Shown here: in pieces, positions 17,658 to 27,334 of the stretch
How positions within the stretch are numbered: position 1 is the stretch's first letter
Layout: every line of letters starts with the position of its first letter
Source: Deltaproteobacteria bacterium HGW-Deltaproteobacteria-6
GTDB taxonomy: Bacteria; Desulfobacterota; Syntrophia; Syntrophales; Smithellaceae
Length of the DNA stretch: 64,000 nt
Direction: 5' to 3'
NCBI GenBank assembly: GCA_002840435.1
Contig: PHAT01000002.1
Span: 390,696 to 454,695, forward strand
Position numbers and translations under genes: made by a program
Notes under the pieces: model-generated
What the model was told of the DNA's origin: nothing
The model's database searches: none
What the model saw: only the letters and a program-made list of their open reading frames with translations

Positions 17658-19013
17658 ATGAAGCAATTTGCCTGTGTTTTATCATGGCTGCTGTTCATGA
17701 ATATTTTTGGCTGCGCCGGGATTCAATACACCGATAAAATTCAATCTGTCGAGATAGCCCAATTTGATAAACAGGCAGCGACGACAAGGGTTCTGGCGCA
17801 GGCGGAGGAATGGAGAAATTCCGGAGTCATTGTTGAAAAAGGTAAAAAGTATGCAATAAAAGCCAGGGGGAAATGGACTCATTCACCATTGTGTTCTATG
17901 ACAGGACCTGATGGAATTACCAGTTGCCCCAGTATCGGAATCATCGTGAAAGGTTGGAGCGGAGCCACCCTGATCGGCAAAATTAATGAGGATGGAACCC
18001 CCTTTGCTGTCGGCAATGAACTTGTTATCTCTCCCCAGGACAGGGGAACCCTTTATTTCAGAATAAATGACGTGCCGGGATTATGCGGCGACAATGACGG
18101 CTATGTTGACGTGGGCATTGCTCTTGTGGATACAGGCAGAGAGCATTCCGTGAAATTCGCGGCAAGGCCGTCCGCTTCTGAAACGGATCAAAAATATGCG
18201 TCTCACCAGGAAGAACGGAAGCAATACGTTCAATCTCAAAAGTGGGCGGTCGTCATCGGTATTTCCAGATACAAGGATTCACGCATTGCCGGATTAAGAT
18301 ATGCTGCGGCAGATGCCCGTTCATTCTATGAGTGGCTTATCTCACAGCAGGGAGGCGGATACGCGCCGTCACGGGTTGCCTTACTGCTGGATTCCGAAGC
18401 AACGGCTCAGAACATCAAAAATGCCTTGTTCAACTGGCTGAAACAACCGCTGGCGGAAGATATGGCCACGATCTACTTTGCGGGGCATGGATCGCCGGAA
18501 TCACCTGATTCACCGCATAATCTTTTTCTCCTTCCGTATGATGCTGTCTATGACAATGTTGCCGCGACGGGATTTCCCATGTGGGACATCGAGACAGCGC
18601 TTAAACGTTTTATCAAGGCGAAGAAAGTAGTGGTCATTGCGGATGCCTGCCATTCCGGAGGCGTCGGACAGGCTTTTGATGTTGCAAGGAGAGACAACCG
18701 AAGCGTCCAGGTCAACCCGATCAATTCCGGTCTGCAGAATCTATCTCAAGTTGGCGACGGTATTGCCGTGATCAGCGCCTCTGACGATAAACAGTTTTCG
18801 CAGGAAGGACAACAATGGGGCAATGGTCACGGAGTTTTCACTTACTATCTTCTGAAGGGCGTCCATGGCGACGCGGACTACAACAGAGATGGCCATGTGA
18901 CCCTGGGAGAACTCATTCCTTATTTATCGGAAAAGGTTCGCCGTGAAACGAGGAATGCCCAAAGTCCCACTGTTTCCGGAAAATTTGACCCGGCGCTGAG
19001 CATCGGTCAATGA
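17658..19013 (+). CDS. Caspase-family (C14) lipoprotein with a LecA-like N-terminal domain
   Basis: 451 residues from the ATG at 17658 (GGAG upstream). The signal peptide ends in a lipobox-like IFGC. Residues ~40-170 look like the PA-IL/LecA beta-sandwich (TGPDG, LIGKINEDGTPFAVG, LYFRINDVPGLCGDNDGYVD). The caspase-like domain (~190-450) has the strand WAVVIGISRYKD, the catalytic His in FAGHGSPE and the catalytic Cys in IADACHSGG. This is an orthocaspase/metacaspase-type cysteine protease, usually with Arg/Lys specificity, here predicted to sit at the cell envelope. The LecA-like call is by motif and less certain than the peptidase call. Confidence 0.82.
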   Translation: MKQFACVLSWLLFMNIFGCAGIQYTDKIQSVEIAQFDKQAATTRVLAQAEEWRNSGVIVEKGKKYAIKARGKWTHSPLCSMTGPDGITSCPSIGIIVKGWSGATLIGKINEDGTPFAVGNELVISPQDRGTLYFRINDVPGLCGDNDGYVDVGIALVDTGREHSVKFAARPSASETDQKYASHQEERKQYVQSQKWAVVIGISRYKDSRIAGLRYAAADARSFYEWLISQQGGGYAPSRVALLLDSEATAQNIKNALFNWLKQPLAEDMATIYFAGHGSPESPDSPHNLFLLPYDAVYDNVAATGFPMWDIETALKRFIKAKKVVVIADACHSGGVGQAFDVARRDNRSVQVNPINSGLQNLSQVGDGIAVISASDDKQFSQEGQQWGNGHGVFTYYLLKGVHGDADYNRDGHVTLGELIPYLSEKVRRETRNAQSPTVSGKFDPALSIGQ

Positions 19014-19163
19014 CGTGTTGATTTCATTTATTCCGGCAAATGACCGCTTTTTCACAGGCGTGTGAGCCACGTTCATGGAGCAATCTGCAAGGAAAAGCCT
19101 TCTGTTTTATCATTGTTTCCTGTATGGATATCAATGATACTGCCATATTGAAAGGTTTTGGGA

Positions 19164-20990
19164 ATGGCCTTGAAACAGACTCTGGAAACAACTGCCTGCA
19201 AAATATTGGCTTATCTCAGGAATTTCATTCCGCGACCGGACGTCTATACCCTGGCAGGCAAGGATCCGTCATCTGAAAAAAACGGCTGTAAAGAATCCGG
19301 AGAGAACACCCGGGGAATTGTCCTGTCGAATCGCGAGGCCTTCAAGGACCTGGATATCGGAGGGGTTCTGGATAAAGTATTTGCTTCAGTTCCCCGGCAA
19401 TATGAGAGTGGCAGGGCGCGTGACAGGGAGTACACGGACGATATCTTCCATAACCCTGTCCATGATCCTCATGAGATAGCGGAAAGACAGGCGGCCATAT
19501 CGGAGCTGCAAACCGACGAAGCCCTGTGGAATCAGGTTCTCGCCGTCAAATCCGGTTTGGACATGTGCCTGTATGATGGACGATTCAGAAGCGCCGTTAA
19601 TGGTCTCAAAGCTCTTCAGGATGCGTCCAATATCGTCGAGTTCATCTTCAGCATCCGGCAGATGCGGCAGCCGGTTTCAAAACGCCTGAAGCGCGTGAAA
19701 GACCTGGGAGACCAATTCGATGCTGATGAGAGATTCCGTGAAGTCGAAAAATTTGTAAAGGAAATTTATCTTCCCTATGGATTGGGCGACGCGATAGACG
19801 ATAATATGGATTATCTGCAATCCATCAGCGGCGTAGGATCAAGAAGGGCATTCTATGGAGGCAACCGGATCATTCTTGAGGCCGCGGAGCGGATGCTCAC
19901 GGAAGCGCCTTTCAAAAGTTTCCTCAATGATGAGGCAAGAGCGGTCAATCTGCTCAAAACCATGAAGTCCAAGCTCGATATCTGGCACAAGGAGATGTTC
20001 AGTTTTAACCTCAGCGGGATCAACCTGGAAGCATGGGGGAAAAAGGAGCGAAAGCGGTACGGGGATTTAATGGAATACTGGCTTTTGCTCGTGAATGAAG
20101 CCGTTTATTCCAGGATTCCGAAGCTCGATGTCGGTGATTTGTCCTGCGAACTGGGTTTCTATCTGGGTGCCGCGGCTTTGCAAAGGAAATGGACGGCAGC
20201 CGGTCTGAAAGTAGCAAACCCGAAAATTCTGGAGAAGCGGGAGATCAGGGCCGCAATATTCGGTTCCGCCAATACATCACTTATTGAAAGACTCCCTGCC
20301 GGTCACATTACCCGAAATGATATTATTTCGGACAGAGATCATAATCTTTTTGTCATTACAGGGCCCAACAACGGAGGAAAAACAACCTATATCAGGCAGG
20401 CAGGGCAGATGTACTGGCTTGCTCATGTGGGCATGGGGATTCCGGCGGAGAGCGCCGAGCTGAGCGCCATTGATGCAATCTTCACATCTTTTAATACGGA
20501 AGACAATACGATGGAAGGCACGGGACTATATCTGACCGAATTAAAGAGAATTTCACAATTTTCCCGATCCGCTGCGGGACAACCCCTCATGACCCCTTAT
20601 TCAATCGTTTTTTTCGATGAATTTGCCAATGGCACCGATCATGAAGAATCGGTTAAGAGAACGAAGATTGTCCTGGAATACTTAAGCCAGAAGGGTGTTA
20701 CGGCTTATTTTACGACTCATAAGCATGAGATTGCAGATATGGTCGATGCGGACGGCCTGCCGGGAGCGGTTAATCTCGGGGCTGAGGTGAGGCAGGATGG
20801 CGACGGTATCGAAACGACTTACCGGATCTTGAGGAATGCGAAGGAAAAAAGCTATGGTCATATTCAAGCTGAAGCGATGGGCATTACTCCTGAAGCGCTG
20901 CAGGCGTCTCTGCTGAAAGAAATCGCCCGGAAATCATACCCCGTTGAAGATACAAGAGTAAAGATAGAGAACACAAATATAAACCTTTAG
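19164..20990 (+). CDS. MutS-like ATPase lacking the mismatch-recognition domain
   Basis: 608 residues. The N-terminal ~130 residues are not MutS domain I; the middle is helical, like the MutS core. The C-terminal ABC-type ATPase has Walker A TGPNNGGKTTYIRQ, a signature region (NTMEGTGLYLTELKRI), Walker B IVFFDEFANGTDHEE and the switch histidine in FTTHKHEIAD. Without domain I it is unlikely to do classical mismatch repair; MutS2- or MSH4-type relatives act on branched DNA. The ATG at 19164 is preferred over the TTG two codons earlier. It lies between two caspase-type genes, without overlap, so joint function is only a suggestion. Confidence 0.8.
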   Translation: MALKQTLETTACKILAYLRNFIPRPDVYTLAGKDPSSEKNGCKESGENTRGIVLSNREAFKDLDIGGVLDKVFASVPRQYESGRARDREYTDDIFHNPVHDPHEIAERQAAISELQTDEALWNQVLAVKSGLDMCLYDGRFRSAVNGLKALQDASNIVEFIFSIRQMRQPVSKRLKRVKDLGDQFDADERFREVEKFVKEIYLPYGLGDAIDDNMDYLQSISGVGSRRAFYGGNRIILEAAERMLTEAPFKSFLNDEARAVNLLKTMKSKLDIWHKEMFSFNLSGINLEAWGKKERKRYGDLMEYWLLLVNEAVYSRIPKLDVGDLSCELGFYLGAAALQRKWTAAGLKVANPKILEKREIRAAIFGSANTSLIERLPAGHITRNDIISDRDHNLFVITGPNNGGKTTYIRQAGQMYWLAHVGMGIPAESAELSAIDAIFTSFNTEDNTMEGTGLYLTELKRISQFSRSAAGQPLMTPYSIVFFDEFANGTDHEESVKRTKIVLEYLSQKGVTAYFTTHKHEIADMVDADGLPGAVNLGAEVRQDGDGIETTYRILRNAKEKSYGHIQAEAMGITPEALQASLLKEIARKSYPVEDTRVKIENTNINL

Positions 20991-21058
20991 CATTCAAAAC
21001 TCTGCGTTACCTACACCGGCAGACAAAGCAGCGCGAACGGACGTTTCTTTTCCTTCTC

Positions 21059-21087
21059 TTGCAATTGCTTTCCATCCTTAATATAAT
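21059..21087 (+). promoter_or_regulatory. Sigma-70 promoter of the lipoprotein gene
   Basis: TTGCAA (21059-21064) and TATAAT (21082-21087) are 17 bases apart, about 48 bases before the start codon at 21136. Confidence 0.65.
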
Positions 21088-21135
21088 GAAAGCCGTATTT
21101 TAAGTTTACCGGCAGGCAAATGGAGGAACTGTGAA

Positions 21136-21807
21136 ATGAGAAAAGTACTCCTGTTGATCGTGTTGATTATTGTGTTCAGCGGATGCGCCGTAAACATCCG
21201 GACAACCGGTTTTCTGGACCGGTCGGGAGGAGAACCCGCACCGCCGAAAGGAGCGCCATTTGCAGTCTTGGAAAACGGACAGGCGCCGAATCCCATCTTA
21301 GACAGAGAAATCAGATACAAGATTGAAAAACTGCTCTTGAGACACGGCTACCCGATAGCCGCTCAAAATCAGGCCCGGTATATTCTCACGTTTGCTTACA
21401 ACATCAGTCCGGGATTACGACTGGGCACAACTACGTTATACAGCCCGCCGCAGTCGCAAATTATTCCGGTGCCGGATGGCAAAGGCGGCACGACGTTCAC
21501 TACGGTTATGACGCCGGGCGCCACGTCATATGTTCCTTCCGTTACGGGAATCTTTACGAAGCATCTGACACTTAAGGTAACTGACGCCCAGAGCCTCCGG
21601 ACGGGCCGGAAAGAAAAGGTCGTCTGGATGGGAGATACATTAAGCACCGATGAATCCTCTGATCTGAGGTACGACATCGATTACCTGCTGGCCGGTACTT
21701 TCGGATATTTCGGCAGGGATACGGGACAGCAAATCAGTGTTAACATTGGCAAAGATAACCCCGACGTTAAGGCGTTGAGAACGGAAACGGCAGTCCCGGC
21801 CGAATGA
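21136..21807 (+). CDS. Lipoprotein of unknown function
   Basis: 223 residues. A short signal peptide with lipobox FSGC gives Cys at about residue 17, so it is a predicted lipoprotein. The mature part has a conserved-looking core (IRYKIEKLLLRHGYPIA, ARYILTFAYNIS) and a late region (VVWMGDTLSTDESSDLR) that ends in a possible amphipathic stretch. The layout resembles small outer-membrane-linked lipoproteins that follow a strand-rich fold, but I do not recognise a named family. It has its own promoter and precedes the WD40/caspase gene by 236 bases. Confidence 0.7.
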   Translation: MRKVLLLIVLIIVFSGCAVNIRTTGFLDRSGGEPAPPKGAPFAVLENGQAPNPILDREIRYKIEKLLLRHGYPIAAQNQARYILTFAYNISPGLRLGTTTLYSPPQSQIIPVPDGKGGTTFTTVMTPGATSYVPSVTGIFTKHLTLKVTDAQSLRTGRKEKVVWMGDTLSTDESSDLRYDIDYLLAGTFGYFGRDTGQQISVNIGKDNPDVKALRTETAVPAE

Positions 21808-22043
21808 ACAATGACTGAGGCGGGCCATGCAAAACGCTCTGTGGAATGACCAGTCCATGGAAAATTTCAGCTGAAAATAATTGGAATCCTGCGGAATTCT
21901 CATCTGACATATGTTAAAACAGCAAACACAGGTCGATCGACGGGTTTTCTTATCTCAGTTTTTTGAAACAGAAAATTATTCGGGCACAGATTCGCGAAAG
22001 CATTTTTCTTAACAGGTATATCTTTATTAAGAAGGAGGCTGCT

Positions 22044-24578
22044 ATGTTTGCTAAGTTTAAATACTTGATGGCATTGTCTGTCATTTCCCTGACCTCTTGC
22101 ATGTGGGGCGCCACAACCGTTCCCGAGATCTATCTGCGGCAGAGCGATATGACAATGGAGCTAAAAAAGGAGGCCTATGGCATAGAGGCGCTGGCTGTTT
22201 CCAGTGACGGGAAATACCTCCTGACCGGTGACAATGGAGGATGGTCCATGGCAACCGGCGGATTCGGTACAGGCAAATCCGCGCTTAGAGTCTGGGATCT
22301 CACACAGGGAAAACAAATTTCCAAATTCGATGTCCGGCACACCATCATCTCTGTCGCCCTGTCACCCGACATTAAATCAGCCCTGAGCGGTGGTTTTGTC
22401 CAGGATCGCGGTCCGCTGCGCAAAACACCTTTCCCCCCTTTGCAGATATGGGATATCGAAGCAGGCCGATTGCAGAAAACCATCCAGCCCTTTGAAGGTT
22501 TTCTGGGCAATGAATTTAACAGTGTAGTCTATTCTGCGGACGGCAGGTATTTTCTGGCCACCGACTGGACGAGTGTTTATATCTTTGACGCCCGGACATG
22601 GTCGCTCATCAGAACTTTAACGCCGGCCGGCTATCGTCCACCCGTTATTATTCCCTATAAAAGCTTTGTCGCAACGTTCTCCCGTGACGGGAAATATGTA
22701 CTTTCCGGAGGTCCAGATGCCATTGTCCGTTTATGGGATATTAACAGCGGACGGGAGATAAAAACTTTTAAAGGACACAAGTCCGGAAACCTGCATGGGG
22801 GAATATGTTCCGTCGAATTCTCTCCCGACGGGAAATACGCCATTACCAATGCTTATAACGACGGCAATGTCATTCTCTGGGATATTGAAAAAGGAACCGA
22901 AGTCAAACGTTTTTCCGATTTTCCAAGTGTGCTTGGCATGTCTTTCATGGATAAAGGCCTCTCTTTTTCTCCCGACGGCAAAAACGTTCTGGTTGTCGGC
23001 GACACCATTTGGGATGTGCATGCCGGTAAAGTAGTGACCGACCTGCGCCATGCATGGAAGGGAATTAAAATTGGCGGTAGAAATCCTGTGTCGGGACAGT
23101 ACCATCCCAACGGCAGATACGTCCTTATGACCATGGATGACGCCGCGGTGAGGATTTATGATGCCAAAACGGGTGATGAAGCGGCCGTGCTGATAGGCTT
23201 CGAAGACGGCGAGTGGCTTACGATAACGCCGGAAGGTTATTACAACTCGTCAGAAAAAGGCGCCCAGTATCTGAGTGTCAAGGTGGGAGAAACATCTTAC
23301 AGCGTGGAAAGATTCTATGATGTGTTTTACCGCCCGGACATCGTAACCGCAAAGCTGAAGGGAGAAGATATCAGGGATTTAATCACCATAACGATGCAGG
23401 ATGCCATAAAGACTCCGCCTCCTGTTGTAAAAATAAACGCCATTACGGCGGCTCCAGGCTCTCCAAGGGCGAAAGTCTGCTATAACATCCAAAGCGCGGG
23501 CGGCGGCATCGGCGAGATCAGAGTATTTCATAATGGTAAACTCATTGAGTCGGATGGCTTTTATAAAGAGGCATCAAAAACAACAATAGAAAAAACGCAA
23601 CTGGCGGGACTGGACAGCAAAGCAATCTATGAAGAAATGAGAAGCGTCAAAATACAGGAGAAAGCGGCAATAAGCCCCGTAACGGCCAAAGCAAAAGGAA
23701 ATGAGTTCAATGACTGTAAAGAAATGGATGTCGTATCAGGAGAAAATGAAATAAGCGTAACGGCTTTTAATCAAAATAATACGGTTCAAAGTTACCTGCA
23801 GACGGCAAAATTTTCATCAGCCGTTAAATCGGAAGAACCGCGTCTTTACATTCTTTCCATTGGCATAGACCAGTACCGGGATAATAAAATAAATCTGAAA
23901 TACGCGGTAAAAGACTCAAAGGATATCAAAGAGAAGCTTCTTTCGCAGGCGGCGACTATTTATCAGCCCCGGAATATCCACTCTGTGATCCTCACGGACA
24001 GGGAAGCCACGAAAGCCGGCATTACCGGCAAGATCAACGAACTCTCCCGCGTGATCAAACCTCAGGACAGCTTTATCCTTTTTGTGGCAGGTCACGGCGT
24101 GCTGCTGCAAAATCAATATTACATGCTGACGAGCGACTATGACGGCAGGGTAACCGATGCCGGCATCATCAGTTCCAACGAGATTGTCGATATATCCAAA
24201 AAAATAAATTCTCTTTCGCAGCTCTTCATCTTTGACACCTGTCATGCCGGAGGGGTCGATTTCCTGGTCAGCGGATTATATGATGCCAGGATGTCCGTGC
24301 TGGCTAAAAAAATGGGACTGCACATTTATGCTTCGGCTTCAGGCAAACAGGCGGCTATGGACGGTTACAGGAACAACGGACTTTTTACTTATAGTTTGCT
24401 GGATGGATTAAACAACAACAGACAGGCTGATAAATATCATGACGGCAAGGTCAGTATTGTGGGGTTGGGTGAATATTCCAGAAAGATGACAACGGGAATC
24501 TCCCGACAGATCGGCCACGAACAGACGCCGCTGATCATCAATTTCGGGAAGGACAGCCCGTTATATAAATTGCAGTAA
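22044..24578 (+). CDS. WD40-repeat caspase-family lipoprotein
   Basis: 844 residues from the ATG at 22044 with AAGGAGG before it; an upstream in-frame start at 21963 lacks one. The signal peptide ends in a lipobox, SLTSC. Residues ~45-400 hold WD40-like repeats, each ending in a WD-type motif (RVWDLTQG, QIWDIEAG, RLWDINSG, ILWDIEKG). After a linker of ~200 residues, the caspase domain (~600-840) has LYILSIGIDQYRD, the catalytic His in FVAGHGVLL and the catalytic Cys in IFDTCHAGG. WD40-caspase fusions occur in many bacteria, where the propeller is thought to sense or recruit partners. Anchoring to the envelope is the unusual aspect here. Confidence 0.85.
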   Translation: MFAKFKYLMALSVISLTSCMWGATTVPEIYLRQSDMTMELKKEAYGIEALAVSSDGKYLLTGDNGGWSMATGGFGTGKSALRVWDLTQGKQISKFDVRHTIISVALSPDIKSALSGGFVQDRGPLRKTPFPPLQIWDIEAGRLQKTIQPFEGFLGNEFNSVVYSADGRYFLATDWTSVYIFDARTWSLIRTLTPAGYRPPVIIPYKSFVATFSRDGKYVLSGGPDAIVRLWDINSGREIKTFKGHKSGNLHGGICSVEFSPDGKYAITNAYNDGNVILWDIEKGTEVKRFSDFPSVLGMSFMDKGLSFSPDGKNVLVVGDTIWDVHAGKVVTDLRHAWKGIKIGGRNPVSGQYHPNGRYVLMTMDDAAVRIYDAKTGDEAAVLIGFEDGEWLTITPEGYYNSSEKGAQYLSVKVGETSYSVERFYDVFYRPDIVTAKLKGEDIRDLITITMQDAIKTPPPVVKINAITAAPGSPRAKVCYNIQSAGGGIGEIRVFHNGKLIESDGFYKEASKTTIEKTQLAGLDSKAIYEEMRSVKIQEKAAISPVTAKAKGNEFNDCKEMDVVSGENEISVTAFNQNNTVQSYLQTAKFSSAVKSEEPRLYILSIGIDQYRDNKINLKYAVKDSKDIKEKLLSQAATIYQPRNIHSVILTDREATKAGITGKINELSRVIKPQDSFILFVAGHGVLLQNQYYMLTSDYDGRVTDAGIISSNEIVDISKKINSLSQLFIFDTCHAGGVDFLVSGLYDARMSVLAKKMGLHIYASASGKQAAMDGYRNNGLFTYSLLDGLNNNRQADKYHDGKVSIVGLGEYSRKMTTGISRQIGHEQTPLIINFGKDSPLYKLQ

Positions 24579-24931
24579 AGGTTTCAACCTGACACCTGAT
24601 AATCACAACTCATCCTCGATAATGAAAGATCCGCCTCATGACCCCCTCAGCCCGCCCCGAAAGGCAGACTGAGGGGGTGAGGTGAAAGCTTAAGTTAAAA
24701 TCTGGTTTTTTCTGCATGGAGAGGCTTCGCGGCAAGGCCGGATTGCATTCTGCGGTTTTTCAGCCTTCAGAGTGGCTTCAAAATTATTCTGTTTCAGCTC
24801 TTCTTCGGAAATCAAAATTTTAACTTTTTTCCGGATCAGCATCCGGAACATCAAGAACGCTGGATTCTCCCGGAACTATTGTGATATAAGCGTGCCGAAG
24901 ATCGGCAATAGCAAAAGGAGGAACAAGAGCA
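24579..24931. other. Non-coding gap with a strong hairpin
   Basis: ACCCCCTCAG (24641-24650) pairs perfectly with CTGAGGGGGT (24669-24678). No T tract follows, yet the position 60 bases after the stop suits transcript end formation or a REP-like element. I saw no gene in the remainder. Confidence 0.55.
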
Positions 24932-25372
24932 ATGAAAACGAACATTCGGCTGAGGAAGCAATGGCGTCTGCTGATGGGAATCATCTTTATTTCGGTATTG
25001 CTGTCATTGACGATATCATCCAAAAGTGCAAGCGCATATTGCGACGGATGGCAGCGGGATATCTGTAATCATTCAACAAAGGCTGTCACAGTAAAAGTTT
25101 ATCAAGTCCGGAATGGTGGTGCGTGGATAAATGGTGGGTCAAGTTATACAATTAATCCGGGTTCGTGCGGATATTATACCCTTCACACGGGTGGATCCGG
25201 TATTGGACCCATCCATTTCGATGACGCATGGGCTGAAGCAGATTTGCTGATCGGTACGTGTACGATTAAAGCCTATGCGAATTGCGGTGACGGCAACCCG
25301 ACACTTATGTATCCTTGTCTCCCCGAAGTCCGTCTGAATGATGGTAATTGGGGGGTAATCGGCTTATATTGA
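24932..25372 (+). CDS. Small secreted cysteine-rich protein, unknown function
   Basis: 146 residues with an N-terminal signal peptide (LLMGIIFISVLLSLTI, cleavage likely after SASA). The mature part has six cysteines (in YCDG, DICN, GSCGY, GTCTI, ANCGD and YPCLP), enough for three disulfides, and is rich in Gly, Tyr and Trp. This suggests a small beta-rich secreted or periplasmic protein. I do not recognise a family. The start codon follows AAAAGGAGGAACAAGAGC, an excellent ribosome site, which supports real expression. Confidence 0.7.
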   Translation: MKTNIRLRKQWRLLMGIIFISVLLSLTISSKSASAYCDGWQRDICNHSTKAVTVKVYQVRNGGAWINGGSSYTINPGSCGYYTLHTGGSGIGPIHFDDAWAEADLLIGTCTIKAYANCGDGNPTLMYPCLPEVRLNDGNWGVIGLY

Positions 25373-25568
25373 TTGATACCTGTTCGTCCGCAACCTTTGC
25401 CAGGGAATAATAGGGAATTTCCCGATATTTAAAAAAGCCATGGAGACGAGCATACCATACCAACACGTATTTCCGGCATCATTTTACCGTTGCCGGGAAG
25501 GTGATATAAAAATCAAGACCGGATAAACCAGGCGCTCCGTAACCTTCGTCGTTAGAAGTAATGATGAC

Positions 25569-25982
25569 ATGAAACTTGTGACTGCTTTAATACGATTAAT
25601 ATTTGATAACCCAAATTCGAGTGAACTCAAAAAACTGTATTTGGCCGGCTTCCCAAGGTCATTCGAGTCGTTTATAAAAATAATTCATCCGAAAAAATTT
25701 GATCAATTATATGACGGATTCATTTATATCAATCTTGCAGACAAGCTTGCCGATGAATATCCTGATGTGGTCGGTGGAATATATCTGAAGCTCGCCAGTG
25801 AGGCATGCCTGGATGCAGATGCACCGAATTATTTGAGGCAAAACCTAATAGATTTTGAGCGCAAGCATGCGCGCCTGTATAAGCAATATTACGAAACCCT
25901 TACCCCAGAAAAACAAAGCAATGTTGAAAATTTTAAACGAGCTTCATTGCATGATGGCGGCAAAGGCATGTGTAACTTCTGA
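25569..25982 (+). CDS. Hypothetical soluble protein
   Basis: 137 residues, without signal peptide or membrane segment. It is predicted mostly helical (ELKKLYLAGFPRSFESFI, FERKHARLYKQYYETL). No motif or family is recognised. The base composition is A/T-richer than in flanking genes and no strong ribosome site precedes it, so it could be recently acquired. It is convergent with the FMN-reductase gene at 25996, only 13 bases away. Confidence 0.5.
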   Translation: MKLVTALIRLIFDNPNSSELKKLYLAGFPRSFESFIKIIHPKKFDQLYDGFIYINLADKLADEYPDVVGGIYLKLASEACLDADAPNYLRQNLIDFERKHARLYKQYYETLTPEKQSNVENFKRASLHDGGKGMCNF

Positions 25983-25995
25983 CAATGCCAAACCG

Positions 25996-26652
25996 TCAGG
26001 GCATGAGCGGTCGATCGAAGCTCCGGTCCAGTACACCGTTTTTTTCCATCTGGGTGTCCCATAAGGCCTGGTTGATGAAAGGGATGACCTGGGCCAGGTT
26101 CTCGGCACTCAAGTGTTCAGGCCGGGCCAGTTTGGCAAGCAGGGTTTCATCGATAACTCCCGTCTTCCCGAAATGCTGTCCGAGCATGGAGAATAACGCA
26201 AAGTATTTATCGGTGAGGAAAGGCGGCTGAATTGCCAGGCCTTCGCAGCCGCCCTTCAAAATGCATCCCAGGGTGCGGCACCCGAGTCTGCGGGAAACCT
26301 TTTCGCAGTATCTGGCCGCAAAGCGGTTGTGGACTGTTTCGGGAAAGCCGCACTGAATGACGAAGCCCAGGGTGGGAAGGTCCTTCTGGCCCGCGAGGGG
26401 CGCCAGCGCTTCCAGAAAGGCCTTGACGCTTCCCGGCACCGCGTCGACATAGAGCGGGAATCCGATGATGACGTTTTGAGCCTGACTGAATTTTTCCGTC
26501 AGGGGGGTCAGGTTCTTCCGGTGTTTGACCAGATATTCCACCTCGCAGGTGTTGCCTGCCGTTTCCAGAAATCCGCGGATGAAATAATCCATCAGCAGAC
26601 CGGTATTGCTTTTTGTTCCCCGCGGGGAACCATTAATGAACAGTAATTGCAT
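25996..26652 (-). CDS. NADPH-dependent FMN reductase/flavodoxin-family protein (1)
   Basis: 218 residues from the ATG at 26652, behind GAGGAGG. The N-terminal strand and phosphate loop (LLFINGSPRGTKSNTG) are typical of NAD(P)H-dependent FMN reductases, as is the second FMN loop (FPLYVDAVPGSVKAFLE). The C-terminal half is longer than usual. The physiological substrate cannot be told. Its start overlaps the end of the next upstream gene by 20 bases, so the two are translated together; they appear to be paralogues. Confidence 0.8.
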   Translation of the reverse strand: MQLLFINGSPRGTKSNTGLLMDYFIRGFLETAGNTCEVEYLVKHRKNLTPLTEKFSQAQNVIIGFPLYVDAVPGSVKAFLEALAPLAGQKDLPTLGFVIQCGFPETVHNRFAARYCEKVSRRLGCRTLGCILKGGCEGLAIQPPFLTDKYFALFSMLGQHFGKTGVIDETLLAKLARPEHLSAENLAQVIPFINQALWDTQMEKNGVLDRSFDRPLMP

Positions 26653-27184
26653 GGGTGACCTCCTCAACGGGTGATTCGGTGAAATGGACAAAACCGAGGG
26701 ATGCTCTGACGTTCACGGCCTGTCTCCGGAAAATATCCATCGCAATGGCAATGTCTTCATCATCCGTGCAGGCCTCTTTCTCCAGAAGATACGAAATGAC
26801 CGGGTAACGATCATAACGCTTCTTGTGATGAACCTCTCCGTTCACTTCCTCAAGGTGGGGATGGATGATGGGAATGTTCCTGTCCATGGTGTTTTTCAAA
26901 AGAGAGCTCGGAAACCCGATTATGAGCGGCGAGGCAAGAATGACGTGGTCCGCCGCAATATACTGTCTGGAAACATCCCCTGCATCGTCATGAATGCTGC
27001 ATGTGCCGGGGGTTTTGACCCAGCAGTTGAAGCAGCCGTTGCAGGGAGCGATTTTCAAATTCCGAAGAACAATGACTTGGGCTTCGTGTCCTGCGGATTT
27101 TATCTGTTCCATCAGGCGCTCGATATAAGAGTCCATGTTGCCTTTGCCGCCCGCCGGATTTCCGTTCAAAATTAAAACTTTCAT
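26633..27184 (-). CDS. NADPH-dependent FMN reductase/flavodoxin-family protein (2)
   Basis: 183 residues from the ATG at 27184. FMN phosphate loop VLILNGNPAGGKGNMDS, a cysteine-containing segment PCNGCFNCWVKTPGTC typical of iron-sulfur flavoproteins and quinone/nitro reductases of anaerobes, and the loop ASPLIIGFPSSLLKNTMDR. The cysteines could hold a 4Fe-4S cluster or a redox disulfide. It overlaps the following gene. A dispersed repeat lies just upstream (27227-27322). Confidence 0.82.
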   Translation of the reverse strand: MKVLILNGNPAGGKGNMDSYIERLMEQIKSAGHEAQVIVLRNLKIAPCNGCFNCWVKTPGTCSIHDDAGDVSRQYIAADHVILASPLIIGFPSSLLKNTMDRNIPIIHPHLEEVNGEVHHKKRYDRYPVISYLLEKEACTDDEDIAIAMDIFRRQAVNVRASLGFVHFTESPVEEVTHAITVH

Positions 27185-27226
27185 GATCACCTCATTTTTA
27201 GAGAGCTTTGGAGCATTCCATTTTCG

Positions 27227-27322
27227 TGTCATTGCAAAGCGAGAAATCCGTGTCCCGGGTATTGAGAGGGATCTTAAGATTCCTCATCCCGACGCAGCGG
27301 GATTCGGAATGACAATTGTTAC
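27227..27322. repeat. Dispersed MITE-like repeat, copy 1
   Basis: TGTCATT (27227-27233) and AATGACA (27308-27314) form terminal inverted repeats. The 86 bases 27237-27322 match 29864-29949 with one mismatch by my reading. It contains short palindromes (GATCTTAAGATTC, CCCGACGCAGCGGG). It is non-coding. Confidence 0.85.
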
Positions 27323-27334
27323 CGTTGCGATTTT

